NCBI GenBank assembly: GCA_028278205.1
Contig: JANQES010000117.1
Span: 62,001 to 126,000 of the forward strand
DNA length: 64,000 bases
Source: Rhodothermales bacterium
GTDB taxonomy: Bacteria; Bacteroidota; Rhodothermia; Rhodothermales; Bin80
Direction of reading: 5' to 3'
Part shown: positions 16,892 through 25,532 of the stretch, one piece after another
Layout: each line of letters begins with the position of its first letter
How positions within the stretch are numbered: the stretch's first letter is position 1
Translations under genes and position numbers: made by a program
The notes under the pieces: generated by a model
The model's input: the letters and a program-made list of their open reading frames with translations, nothing else
Told to the model about the DNA's origin: nothing
The model's database searches: none

Positions 16892-17560
16892 TCAGATCAG
16901 TTTTTCCCGAAATGCTTTAGAAACAGCCTCTATGCCCGAATTCACGTGTAACTTTTGATAAATGTGGCGGATGTGGTTATTCACTGTATAGGGGCTCAAA
17001 AACAATACTTCGGCAATTTGTTTTTGCAGCAGACCCTCGCCCATCAACCGAAGAATTTCTTTTTCGCGCGCGGTCAGACCATAATCAGAGGCGGGTTGCT
17101 GTTGGGTAAAAAAGTGAAGCACCTTGCGCGCCACCGGGGCCGGCATAAACGTGCCTCCATGATAGGCCGCCCGCACGGCAGCGACGGTCTCGTCGAGGGG
17201 CGTATCTTTGAGCAGATATCCGGAAGCCCCGGCACAGAGCGCCCTGAAGATGACATCCGCCCCATCAAAATGCGTCAACATGACGATAGGCACGCCGGGA
17301 AGCCGCTGTTTCAGATGAGACACCCCGTCGATGCCACTGATGCCCGGCAGGTGGATGTCCATCAAGACCACGCCGGGGGGCGTCCAGGGCTCGGCGCTCT
17401 CCACTTTAGCCTGGACCTCTTCATAGGCATAAAAGATCTCGGCGCACTGCATATCCGAGACACTGTCGAGCAAATAGGCGAGGGTACGCCGATACTCTCG
17501 ATCGTCTTCTACAATCCAGATGCTGATCGTATCTCGGTTCTGTGAGTTGCCGCGCATCAT
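16892..17560 (-). CDS. LuxR/NarL-type response regulator
   Basis: The receiver domain has the phosphoacceptor Asp in VVLMDIHLPG, the conserved Thr in IVMLTHFD and Lys in GYLLKD. The C-terminus is a LuxR-type helix-turn-helix (LTAREKEILRLMGEGLLQKQ, then LSPYTVNNHIRHIYQKLHV). The frame is open to an ATG at 17617, but that start would lie inside a perfect palindrome next to the kinase stop. The tandem Met at 17560/17557 (MMRGNSQN), 70 nt after the kinase stop, gives a normal NarL-family N-terminus. It is the cognate partner of the upstream propeller kinase by adjacency. Its targets are unknown; the operon in front of it is the obvious candidate. Confidence 0.93.
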   Translation of the reverse strand: MMRGNSQNRDTISIWIVEDDREYRRTLAYLLDSVSDMQCAEIFYAYEEVQAKVESAEPWTPPGVVLMDIHLPGISGIDGVSHLKQRLPGVPIVMLTHFDGADVIFRALCAGASGYLLKDTPLDETVAAVRAAYHGGTFMPAPVARKVLHFFTQQQPASDYGLTAREKEILRLMGEGLLQKQIAEVLFLSPYTVNNHIRHIYQKLHVNSGIEAVSKAFREKLI

Positions 17561-17615
17561 CTTCAGGTCCAGACTAAACTTGAAGCAACTTAAGAAAAAA
17601 CCAGGGCCTACCGCC

Positions 17616-17633
17616 ATAACGTAATTACGTTAT
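17616..17633. promoter_or_regulatory. Perfect 18-bp palindrome between kinase and regulator genes
   Basis: ATAACGTAATTACGTTAT is a perfect inverted repeat that overlaps the kinase stop codon and precedes the regulator start. It may be an operator for autoregulation; the shared core with 16835-16848 supports this weakly. Confidence 0.4.
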
Positions 17634-20600
17634 CTTGGCAGCGGCGTCTCTGGATCGGGAATGCGCACCGAGAGCCGTACGGCTGTGCCCTGACCGGGCC
17701 GGCTCTCGATCTCCAGATGACCTCCTATTTCGCGCGCGCGCTTGTGGAGGGTTCGCAGCCCGCGTCCGCGCCGTACGGTGGCTACGTCAAAACCCACCCC
17801 GTCGTCGGTGATGCTGAGACAGAAGAGACCATCCTTATACGTTGCCCTGGCCGAGACGTTCGAGGCCTGGGCGTGCCGCGCGGCATTATGAACGGCCTCT
17901 TTGAAGATGAAAAAGATATTGCGTCGCAGTTCCATCCGCAGCAGCACCGCCGGTTGGGGCGAGGGCCTCTCGAAGCTGAACTGGTTCTCTTGCAACATCT
18001 GGCGTCCGGCGCCCTCCATGCGGTCGAGCAACTCGTCGAGGTGTTCGTTTTGGACATCCACGATCCAGACCGTATCGCGCAGGTCGCTGGATAACTGGCG
18101 GGCGCTCCTGGAGGCATCGAGCAGTTGGTCCCTGTCGAGCGTATCGAGGTGGTCTTTGCGGCTGGCCATTTCGAGCGAGAGCGCAATGCCGCTGATCTTG
18201 CTGCCGATGTCGTCGTGCAGGTCATCGGCGATACGCTTTCGGGTGTGCTCCAGTTGGCTGGCCATGCGCTGCCGGGTGTGTTCGAGTTCGAGCAAGTAAT
18301 GAACACGGTATCGGTAAGCCAGCGCGAGCAGGCTCACGACCACCACCACGACGAGCCCGCGAAACCACCGCGTCTTCCAGTACGGCGGCGTGATGACCAG
18401 ACGCACCGAAGCACCTTCCTCATTCCACACCCCGTCGTTGTTGGTGCCCTTCACCCGAAACGTGTAGCGCCCCGGCGCCAGGTTGGGATAGCTCACGTAG
18501 CGCCGCGCCCGGGCATCGACCCATGCGTCGTCGAGCCCTTCTAACTTGTAGGCATACCGGTTTTTGGAAGGATCCGCAAAGTCGAGCGCAGCAAACCGGA
18601 AGGCGACGAAGTTCTGCCAGTAAGGCAGGGTGATCTGCTCAACGTGCGACAGCGACACGCCCAACGATTGCGGCTCGTTGAACAAATCGAAGCCGGTGAG
18701 CACCACCGGCGGGGCGTGCGTATTGGTGTGGATACTATCGGGATGAAACACGACGAGCCCGCCGGCACTGCCAAAAAAGAGCTGGCCGTTGCGGCCCCGG
18801 TCACAGGCCGCATAAAAGACGGAGCTGGGCAGACCGTCGGAGATGCCATAGTTGGTAAACGTTTCGGCGCGCGGGTCAAACCGGGAGAGCCCGTCGCTGG
18901 TGCCCAGCCAGAGGCGGCCGGCTTCATCGGGGACGATGCACACCACGTTCATGTGGGGCAACCCCTCCGATGTGGCATACCGGTAAAACCGCTCCGTATC
19001 GCGATCAAACCGGTTTAAGCCCCCGTCGAGGGTTCCCACCCAGAGCGTCCCGTTGAGGTCTTCACGGACAGCGATGACCTTGTCACTGCTGATGCTGTAC
19101 GCATTGTCGGGGTCGTACCTGTAGGCGGTGAAGGTTTGCGTTGCGCGGTCGAACTTGTTGAGGCCGCCGCCGAGCGTACCCACCCAGAGCACCTGCCGGG
19201 AATCTTCGTAGATAGGCCAGACGGCATCACTGCTCAAGCTGGTGGTGTCCTGCGCGCTGTACCGATATCCCATGAACCGGCCCGTCGCGCGGTCGAGGGT
19301 GCTCAGGCCCGCGTTCGAGGTGCCCACCCAGAGCGTGCCGCCGGCATCTTCGTAGACGGTGTAGACATAATCGCTGCTCAGGCTGTAGGGATCGTCAGGG
19401 TCGTTCCGGATAGCGGTGAACGTTCCTGCGGCCTGGTCGAGGACGTTAAGGCCGCCGCCGAGCGTACCGACCCAGAACACCCCGGCGGTGTCTTCGAGCA
19501 TAGAAGACACCCCGCCATGACTCAGCCCCTCGGAGGCGCCGGCGTCGTAACAGTAGCTTTCCATGATACCCTGCCGGGGCAACAACCTGTTGAGGCCGCC
19601 GCCGAGGGTCCCAATCCAAAGCCCCCCGCTTCGGTCTTCATAAACCTGATTGACGTTGGGATGACACAGGCTCATCGGATCCGCCGGGCGATGCGTGTAA
19701 GACGTGAACTGCTTCTTCGTCGATACCCGCGCCAGGCCGTCCCACGTACCGATCCACAAGCCGCCAGACCTGTCCTCATAGATAGAAGTGATCTGATCTC
19801 TAGGCAGGCTCGACGGGTTGTCCAGGTCATGCTTATAGGTCGTAAACCGGCCGGTGATCGGATCGCGTTTGAAGAGCCCCTGCCCCCACGTGCCGATCCA
19901 GAGGTTGCCGGCCCGATCTTCGAAGAGCGTCACCACCTCGACGTCCTGGGGCAGCAGGCGTTGGAAAAGCGTCGACCGATCCTCCATACTGCCCCCGGCA
20001 GCGTGTTCAAGCACGCCCAGCCCGGCCCCCCACGTGCCCATCCAAACGTCGCCGCTACGACTCATCAAGAGGGCGTGGATATCACGGAGGTCGAGGTCGC
20101 CGGGAGTTTCAAGATCGTTGGCATACCGCGTAACCGCCCCGGTTTCCGGATTGAGCCGGTTGAGGCCCCCGCCGCGCGTCCCGATCCAAAGCTCGCCCGC
20201 CTCTGCTTCGCGTATCGAACGCACGTAATTATGGCTCAACGTTTGATCGTCGTACGGGTTGTGCTGATAGCGTATAAACCCGCCGGTCTCCGGATCGTAG
20301 CGGTTAAGCCCATTCTGGGTGCCCACCCACAACACCCCGGCTTCTGTTTCCAGAATGGCCAGGACATTGTTGTCGCTGAGGCTGTGCCGATCTTCGGGAT
20401 CATGCATGAAATGCGTAAAGGCCCCTGTTGCGGGATCCCGTTTGTTAAGGCCGCCCTGCGTGCCAATCCACAACATGCCCGCGCCATCTTCAAAGAGCGC
20501 TCCGACGTTGACGTAATTATTCGAAATCGAAGCGTCCTGACCGGGATCGTGCTTGAAAACGGTAAATTGATACCCGTCGTAACGGTTGAGCCCGTCGATC

Positions 20601-20815
20601 GTCCCGACCCACAAATACCCTTGAAAATCCTGAATTATGCCGGTGATAGAGTATATCGACAGGCCGTCTTCCATGGAAAACCTATCGAAATCCAACGTAC
20701 GGGCCGGTTGCGCCCGCGCGGGCTGTGCACCGAGATCAAGCCCGGCAAGGCCCAAGGTCAAGAAAAAGGAAAGAGCGAAAACGCAGCATATGCTCTCGCG
20801 ACGAGCAAGCGACAT
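17630..20815 (-). CDS. Two-component propeller sensor histidine kinase
   Basis: The 1061-residue protein begins with a signal peptide (about 1-35). Many Reg_prop beta-propeller repeats follow (recurring GxLWVGTxxGGLNR and YRYDPDN patterns, about 45-690), then a Y_Y_Y-type Ig domain (about 700-785, APGRYTFRVKGTN) and a single membrane helix (GLVVVVVVSLLALAY). The cytoplasmic part is HisKA_3 with phospho-His in DLHDDIGS near 866 and HATPase_c (EAVHNAARHA, ITDDGVGFD, GRGLRTL). The start is supported by GGGAGGTTATG. In Bacteroidota this architecture usually senses polysaccharide fragments in the periplasm, but here no SusC/D genes are adjacent and the operon downstream of the regulator is defence-like. 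Confidence 0.94.
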   Translation of the reverse strand: MSLARRESICCVFALSFFLTLGLAGLDLGAQPARAQPARTLDFDRFSMEDGLSIYSITGIIQDFQGYLWVGTIDGLNRYDGYQFTVFKHDPGQDASISNNYVNVGALFEDGAGMLWIGTQGGLNKRDPATGAFTHFMHDPEDRHSLSDNNVLAILETEAGVLWVGTQNGLNRYDPETGGFIRYQHNPYDDQTLSHNYVRSIREAEAGELWIGTRGGGLNRLNPETGAVTRYANDLETPGDLDLRDIHALLMSRSGDVWMGTWGAGLGVLEHAAGGSMEDRSTLFQRLLPQDVEVVTLFEDRAGNLWIGTWGQGLFKRDPITGRFTTYKHDLDNPSSLPRDQITSIYEDRSGGLWIGTWDGLARVSTKKQFTSYTHRPADPMSLCHPNVNQVYEDRSGGLWIGTLGGGLNRLLPRQGIMESYCYDAGASEGLSHGGVSSMLEDTAGVFWVGTLGGGLNVLDQAAGTFTAIRNDPDDPYSLSSDYVYTVYEDAGGTLWVGTSNAGLSTLDRATGRFMGYRYSAQDTTSLSSDAVWPIYEDSRQVLWVGTLGGGLNKFDRATQTFTAYRYDPDNAYSISSDKVIAVREDLNGTLWVGTLDGGLNRFDRDTERFYRYATSEGLPHMNVVCIVPDEAGRLWLGTSDGLSRFDPRAETFTNYGISDGLPSSVFYAACDRGRNGQLFFGSAGGLVVFHPDSIHTNTHAPPVVLTGFDLFNEPQSLGVSLSHVEQITLPYWQNFVAFRFAALDFADPSKNRYAYKLEGLDDAWVDARARRYVSYPNLAPGRYTFRVKGTNNDGVWNEEGASVRLVITPPYWKTRWFRGLVVVVVVSLLALAYRYRVHYLLELEHTRQRMASQLEHTRKRIADDLHDDIGSKISGIALSLEMASRKDHLDTLDRDQLLDASRSARQLSSDLRDTVWIVDVQNEHLDELLDRMEGAGRQMLQENQFSFERPSPQPAVLLRMELRRNIFFIFKEAVHNAARHAQASNVSARATYKDGLFCLSITDDGVGFDVATVRRGRGLRTLHKRAREIGGHLEIESRPGQGTAVRLSVRIPDPETPLPR

Positions 20816-21020
20816 AACCTCCCTCGGAAATCAAGAAGTAGCTATATAGGGTACGCCACGCGCCTTTACCATGCACGTCTTTAACGGATGATTTACAACA
20901 ACTGTAAAAAACTCAGATCCGGTGCCCCCGTGATCGGAGGGCCGCCTATCCGGATCGATAAAACCTAGAGAATAAAATATTTCCAGTCAATATTAATCGA
21001 TTCCTTAACAATGAATCCCT
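20816..21020. other. Intergenic region between propeller kinase and YcaO gene
   Basis: No gene is seen. An inverted repeat GATCCGG/CCGGATC (20916-20922 and 20950-20956) is the only structure noticed, a possible weak terminator for the YcaO transcript. The kinase promoter should lie here. Confidence 0.35.
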
Positions 21021-23267
21021 CTACACTTCCAGCGATAACGGATTGAGGTCTGCCTCCGTCCGGGGCGCGTCGAGCCAGCCGCGTTCGACGGGCAGGCGAT
21101 AGAGCCGCGAACCGCCGAACCGGCGCCAGTAAAAATAGGTCCCCGGAATGATCACCTTCGCGACGGGCACGTTGATGTCGGGGTGCGTCTGATCGACCAC
21201 ATAGACCTCCAGCCCATGACGCCGCGCGAGCGCCAGACAGGTGTTGACGTCTTCCAACAAATCACGGCGTACGCGCCGGGGGTAATCGGCAGCCTTTTTG
21301 GGCCGCTGGTTGCCATCGGGCACCAGATAGGGATGGTCTTCCGGCAACGCTGTTTGCGCCCAGGAAAGCAGGCCTTTGCCGCCGGCGCTATAGCGGGTTT
21401 GACCGGCGCGGAGTTCCGGTAGCGCAATCGGCAAAAGCTGGTTGGCCTCCGTCACGGCGCGCGAGACGGCAGTGTGGGCATCGAGGTGGCAACCGAACCC
21501 GAGCGTCCAGTTAGGCACGCCTTCGCGCTGCCGGGAGACAGCCACAAAGGCCGGCAGGTCGAGTTCGAGGGTCACATCGAGCACGTACAGCACGCGCCCA
21601 AGGCTATGGTAATAGGCCTCCATCTCCAGAAAGTACGGATCGTCGAAGCTGGCCAGATCGACTTGCGGACGGGGGACGCGGTTGTACCACCACATACTGA
21701 GCGACGACCGTTCGACACGCTCGAAGAGGCCATGGAGGATCGCTTCTTCCATCGTCGTACCAGCCGCCGAACCGTTAGAGTTGGCGACGGCGAACGAAGC
21801 GCCGTTGCACGAAACGTCATAGAAGGCGCAAGCCGCCGAGAAGAAACGATAGGTATGATCCATCAAATTCCACGCATACACCCAGTCGATCTCCTCGTCC
21901 GGATCAAACGGCGCCGGGACGTACAACATCTCGGCATGACCGGCGGCATTCCACACCTTTCTGGCGCGGAATTGCTCCGGGCTAAAAAGCATGTGGTCGT
22001 TCGGATGGATTGCCTGTGATCCCAGTTCGTTGTAGGGTGCCCGGCACCGCGCGATGTCGCCTCGCCAGATCCCTGAAATGCGTTCTATTAACTCGTACAA
22101 CGCAGACGTGAGGGCTTCCTCCCGCGACCGGCCTTTTCCCCCGCTCTGTACCCTGGACTGGGCAAGGAGCGCCGCCTCGCTATCGACGCGATGGGCCAGC
22201 GCATGCGGGATGGCGAAAGCATGCACATGATCTATCGAAGCCGGGGTGATGCGCCTGGGTTTACGTCCAAATCCTGTCTGTTCACTGATCAAATGCTGCT
22301 TCCTCTCAAAGGCCTCACGGGGTGTAAGGGTACGGGTAAGCGTAGCGACGCCCCCGGCCTTTTCACGTGACTTGAGTTGGAGGGGTAACGGCGCGCGATC
22401 AGAGCAAGGGGCCTGTCCGCAGGCCTCACAGTGGGTGCGGCGCAGCACAACGTGTTGCTCCTCGGCGCCCGTCAGGGGATCGAGGGTGAACAGCTTGCCT
22501 TCCACGCGTTCGTTGACGCCGTTAACTACCCATCGGGCCAATTCCAAAGCGCCCCGGGAGGCGGCCTGCACCGTGGCAAAATGACGAAGCGGCGACTCCG
22601 GCAGAGGCGGCAGGGCCAGGCCGGCTACCTCAACGAGGAACGTCTCGGCCATCCAGTTAGCCTTCAAGCGATGCATCAGGCACGCCCAGCAGGGTGTTTG
22701 GCCCGGCACGAACAAGCTCATCCAGGTCTGCTCGCCCGCCACCTTGACCAGCATCCAGGGCTTGCGCAAGCGCAACATAACCTCGTTAATGGATGCCAGG
22801 GAGGCATCGCGCATGTCTTTCACAAAGACGAGGGCCAGGTCGGCCTCTTCATCCTGGGTCACACGCAGCCCCACCTCCTCGACGCCGACCCGGAGGAGTT
22901 CTTCTTCGACGTCCAGGGCGATGAGTCGTACCCGCTTTTGACGAAGTAGACGAAGAGCCTCCGGGGCATTGCTGTGCAAACGATCCCAGAGTTGATACGA
23001 CGAAGCCGATACGTCCGCGTCCAGTTCAACCACATAGCCGTCTTCTTTCAACTGGGCCAGCAGGGTCCGTACCTCCTCGGCAGGCAAGATCCCATCCAGA
23101 AAACACACGATCTCTTCCTCTGTGTGCCTCGCCTCCTGTATGCAGGGGGCGACGTAGGCCACAGGCGCCCCGCTCAAAACGACGTACGGGCCTTCTTTTA
23201 GCAGATAAACCGACGTGCCCTTGACGCCTACGCGGTAGGGCCATCGAAACATAATCGTCTTCTCCAT
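21021..23267 (-). CDS. Fused E1-like/YcaO azoline-forming cyclodehydratase (TOMM biosynthesis)
   Basis: The 748-residue protein joins an N-terminal E1-like leader-binding part (about 1-310) to a C-terminal YcaO domain (about 330-748). The N-terminal part has the zinc Cys pairs CWAC and CEACGQAPC. YcaO features include QSGGKGRSREEALTSALYE, ERISG and NSNGSAAGTTMEEAILHG followed by ERVERSSLSMWWYN. These carry the acidic and Gly-rich residues that bind ATP and Mg in SagD/BalhD-type enzymes, which convert Cys/Ser/Thr to thiazoline or oxazoline. The usual C-terminal Pro-rich motif is missing; the end reads NPLSLEV. The start is supported by GAGG 8 nt upstream. No FMN dehydrogenase (SagB) gene is nearby, so azolines might remain unoxidised. 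Confidence 0.88.
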   Translation of the reverse strand: MEKTIMFRWPYRVGVKGTSVYLLKEGPYVVLSGAPVAYVAPCIQEARHTEEEIVCFLDGILPAEEVRTLLAQLKEDGYVVELDADVSASSYQLWDRLHSNAPEALRLLRQKRVRLIALDVEEELLRVGVEEVGLRVTQDEEADLALVFVKDMRDASLASINEVMLRLRKPWMLVKVAGEQTWMSLFVPGQTPCWACLMHRLKANWMAETFLVEVAGLALPPLPESPLRHFATVQAASRGALELARWVVNGVNERVEGKLFTLDPLTGAEEQHVVLRRTHCEACGQAPCSDRAPLPLQLKSREKAGGVATLTRTLTPREAFERKQHLISEQTGFGRKPRRITPASIDHVHAFAIPHALAHRVDSEAALLAQSRVQSGGKGRSREEALTSALYELIERISGIWRGDIARCRAPYNELGSQAIHPNDHMLFSPEQFRARKVWNAAGHAEMLYVPAPFDPDEEIDWVYAWNLMDHTYRFFSAACAFYDVSCNGASFAVANSNGSAAGTTMEEAILHGLFERVERSSLSMWWYNRVPRPQVDLASFDDPYFLEMEAYYHSLGRVLYVLDVTLELDLPAFVAVSRQREGVPNWTLGFGCHLDAHTAVSRAVTEANQLLPIALPELRAGQTRYSAGGKGLLSWAQTALPEDHPYLVPDGNQRPKKAADYPRRVRRDLLEDVNTCLALARRHGLEVYVVDQTHPDINVPVAKVIIPGTYFYWRRFGGSRLYRLPVERGWLDAPRTEADLNPLSLEV

Positions 23268-23274
23268 GAGTACC

Positions 23275-23340
23275 TCAAATGATCCTGATTAAAACAACAG
23301 CGGCACCCGACGGCAGCGCAAGAAACGTCTCCTGCTTCAT
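23275..23340 (-). CDS. Possible 21-residue peptide or leader ORF before the YcaO gene
   Basis: A 21-codon ORF (MKQETFLALPSGAAVVLIRI plus one Ile) has GAGG 8 nt upstream of its ATG and stops 7 nt before the YcaO start. It is hydrophobic and lacks Cys. It could be a coupling or leader ORF, or chance. No homology can be claimed. Confidence 0.2.
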   Translation of the reverse strand: MKQETFLALPSGAAVVLIRII

Positions 23341-23417
23341 GCTGCCTCGGATGCCCGCTGCCTGTAGTTTATGTTAAACCTTCATCCGAGATAAAGGCGC
23401 TGAGCACAGATAAACCC

Positions 23418-23582
23418 TCACGCAGTGCCCTTACCCGAAGAAGGCCGCTCCTTCTCCTCACCTACGTAGCTGTGCGCACAATAGACTGTGACGATCGGGC
23501 AGGCGCGATCAGAATCGCTACCCCGCACTACGTAGAGACGATGAGCTGAATCCGAATGGGTGACACCAGTTGTTTCTAACAT
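23418..23582 (-). CDS. Candidate RiPP (TOMM) precursor peptide, 54 residues
   Basis: This ORF lies on the same strand 150 nt upstream of the cyclodehydratase. Its ATG at 23582 is preceded by AAAAGGAG with a 7-nt spacer, one of the best ribosome binding sites in the window. The product starts MLETTGVTHSDSAHRLYVV and has two Cys (28 and 35), seven Ser and five Thr. The segment around ACPIVTVYCAHSYVG (27-41) offers heterocyclisable residues and is a plausible core, with the first 25 residues as leader. No Gly-Gly or double-Gly-like cleavage site is obvious. TOMM precursors are typically 40-80 residues and encoded next to the YcaO gene. The role is inferred from position, ribosome binding site and composition only. 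Confidence 0.45.
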   Translation of the reverse strand: MLETTGVTHSDSAHRLYVVRGSDSDRACPIVTVYCAHSYVGEEKERPSSGKGTA

Positions 23583-23589
23583 TATCTTA

Positions 23590-23597
23590 CTCCTTTT
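23590..23597 (-). promoter_or_regulatory. Strong ribosome binding site for the candidate precursor peptide
   Basis: AAAAGGAG, 7 nt before the ATG at 23582. This is the main evidence that the short ORF is translated. Confidence 0.55.
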
Positions 23598-23942
23598 AGG
23601 TTAGTGAACGAGACAAGAGCAAAAGCTCCGAACGAAACCATGTAAGCCGAGCAACGAATCCGACCTATGAACTCACCATTTCCTGGCGAATTTCATTTAT
23701 TAATTAAGGCTGATAAGACCGGATTGGGACGACGATGAGAAAAATTAGATCAGGGTCGATTGTATCGCGCAAGCTTATCCGGAGCGACGGGATCTAGCCT
23801 GGGAGAGAGGGTGAGAGAGAGAAGGGGAAAAAGAACAAACAACCGGGATCATACCGCCACGCCTGGATCGAACTCAAGAAGATCAACCCAAAATCTCTGT
23901 CCTTGCAGGTAGAACCTATTCGAAAATCATATTGAGCAACCT
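23598..23942. other. Intergenic region upstream of the RiPP-like genes
   Basis: No credible gene was found on either strand; only ORFs of under 25 codons occur (for example from 23667 on the plus strand). It is AT-richer than its surroundings around 23690-23710 and probably holds the promoter for the precursor/YcaO transcript. No box could be assigned. Confidence 0.4.
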
Positions 23943-25145
23943 TCACGCGCTAACGAGTTCAGAAAGCCCCTCACACAATCGTCCCATGGCCTCCGCTACG
24001 GTCTCGCGGTGGAGCGCCCCGTAAGCGATGCGTAGATAACAGCCGTTCGTCATGCCGAACGTAGTCCCTGGAATCACCGCCACGCCATAGTCCTGGATCA
24101 GCCTGCGTACCAGTGCCAGGGCATCCAACGCCGTGTCTACCTGCACGAAAACATAGAAAGCGCCCCGGACCGGCGGCACGGTGATGCGGGGGCCGAGGCG
24201 TGCCAGTTCGTCCAGGACGAGGTGCCGGACTTCGGCCATCGGCTCCACAAATTGCCGGCAATACGCAGCGCCGGCTTCCATGGCGCCGAGCGCCGCATAC
24301 TGGCTGGGCACCGGGGGGCAAATCAGAATCGTGTCTTGAATCTTTTTGACGGCAGCAAGCAAGGCGCCGGGCAGCACCATGTAGCCGATGCGCCAGGCCG
24401 CCATCCCGTAGGCTTTGCTCAATGAATACAGAGAAATGGTGTGTGCCGCTGCGCCGTCGATCGATCCCGGCGAGAAGTGCGCGGCGCCGTCGTAGGTGAA
24501 ATACTCGTACGCCTCGTCGCTGATGTGGTAGAGGTCGTGCGCCCGGCAGAGCGCATTCACCGCGCGCAGCGACGCCTCGTCGTAGACTGCGCCCGTGGGG
24601 TTGTTGGGCGAGATGGTCACCACCGCCCGCGTCCGCGCCGTGATGGCCCGGCGTATTGCTTCGACCTGCACCTGATAGCTCTCGTCGGTCGACACGATCA
24701 CGGGTTTGCAACTCGCCATCCGGATCGCCATCTCATGATTGAAATAATAGGGCGCCTGTAGAATGATTTCGTCGCCCGGATCGGCGATGGCAAGGAGGGC
24801 GTGGACAAAGGCCATGTTACCGCCCGCCGTCACGACGATCTCAGAACCCTCATCCACGTCGATTCGATTTTCGCCGGCGAGTTTAGCGCGGATCTGTTCG
24901 AGCAGCGGCGGGAGGCCGGCTACGTGGCCGTACTGGTGCCGCTCCGGCAACGCCATCGCCTCAACCATCCGCGCGACGACGGCGTCGGGCGGGGGGTAAT
25001 GCACCACGCCCTGCCCTAACGAGATAGTGCCCGGATTTGCGCGGATCAACTCCGCCACGACGGCAATGATCGGGGGCTGTACGGCCTGAATCCGCTTCGA
25101 TGATTGCATATATGCTGGCAAGAAAATGTTACGGGGTATTTCCAT
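23943..25145 (-). CDS. PLP-dependent class I/II aminotransferase
   Basis: The 400-residue fold-type I aminotransferase has the PLP-lysine motif SLSKAYGMAAWRIGYMV, an ISPNNPTGAVYDE segment, the Asp motif HISDEAYEYF, and a C-terminal region with LRIAYG containing the carboxylate-binding Arg. Length is normal for aspartate/aromatic aminotransferase-like enzymes. Substrate cannot be read from sequence. It ends 360 nt upstream of the peptide ORF on the same strand, so it may or may not belong with the RiPP-like genes. No signal peptide. Confidence 0.9.
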   Translation of the reverse strand: MEIPRNIFLPAYMQSSKRIQAVQPPIIAVVAELIRANPGTISLGQGVVHYPPPDAVVARMVEAMALPERHQYGHVAGLPPLLEQIRAKLAGENRIDVDEGSEIVVTAGGNMAFVHALLAIADPGDEIILQAPYYFNHEMAIRMASCKPVIVSTDESYQVQVEAIRRAITARTRAVVTISPNNPTGAVYDEASLRAVNALCRAHDLYHISDEAYEYFTYDGAAHFSPGSIDGAAAHTISLYSLSKAYGMAAWRIGYMVLPGALLAAVKKIQDTILICPPVPSQYAALGAMEAGAAYCRQFVEPMAEVRHLVLDELARLGPRITVPPVRGAFYVFVQVDTALDALALVRRLIQDYGVAVIPGTTFGMTNGCYLRIAYGALHRETVAEAMGRLCEGLSELVSA

Positions 25146-25173
25146 CGTTCCACGTTGTCGAACTGTTGGCGTC

Positions 25174-25497
25174 AGTCATGGGTCATGAGTCACGGGTCAT
25201 GGGTCACGGGTTATACCCAATCCGCTTGCGTTGTTGATGTTTGAGATTGTGTGGGGGTATGGGAGTATGGGGGTGTGGGAGGGAAAGGAATGACGAATTA
25301 CGAATGTCGAATGGAGAAGGACCTGACAGGAGCTTCATCATTCGGCATTCGCACCTCGACACTCGACATTCAAAAACCCTCCCACACCCCCATACTCCCA
25401 CACTCCCATACATAAACTCATCAACCGGATTTGGTATCACGGGCCATGGGTGTTTTTTGAGAACTCATGACTCATGACTCATGACTCATGACCCATG
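25174..25497. repeat. Long imperfect palindrome, about 320 bp
   Basis: The two halves are reverse complements with mismatches. Outer parts are built from CATGGGTCATGAGTCA-type units (four tandem CATGACT units at the right end). Inner arms read TATGGGAGTATGGGGGTGTG (about 25259-25278) on the left and its near-complement at 25383-25412. The centre is near 25335. No coding content. It lies upstream of the aminotransferase and downstream of the DUF1501 gene and could act as a terminator or be a mobile palindrome. Confidence 0.75.
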
Positions 25498-25532
25498 CCG
25501 AGCATGCAAAGAAAGCAACGTTGTAAAAAAAA

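Noticed and set aside
19136..20884. 582-codon plus-strand open frame
   Set aside because: Antisense to the propeller kinase; its apparent repeats are the complement of the propeller repeats.
21021..25145. Aminotransferase as part of the RiPP pathway
   Set aside because: It is on the same strand but separated by 360 nt with its own likely transcription unit, and it is a generic fold-type I enzyme. The link was not strong enough to report as a finding.
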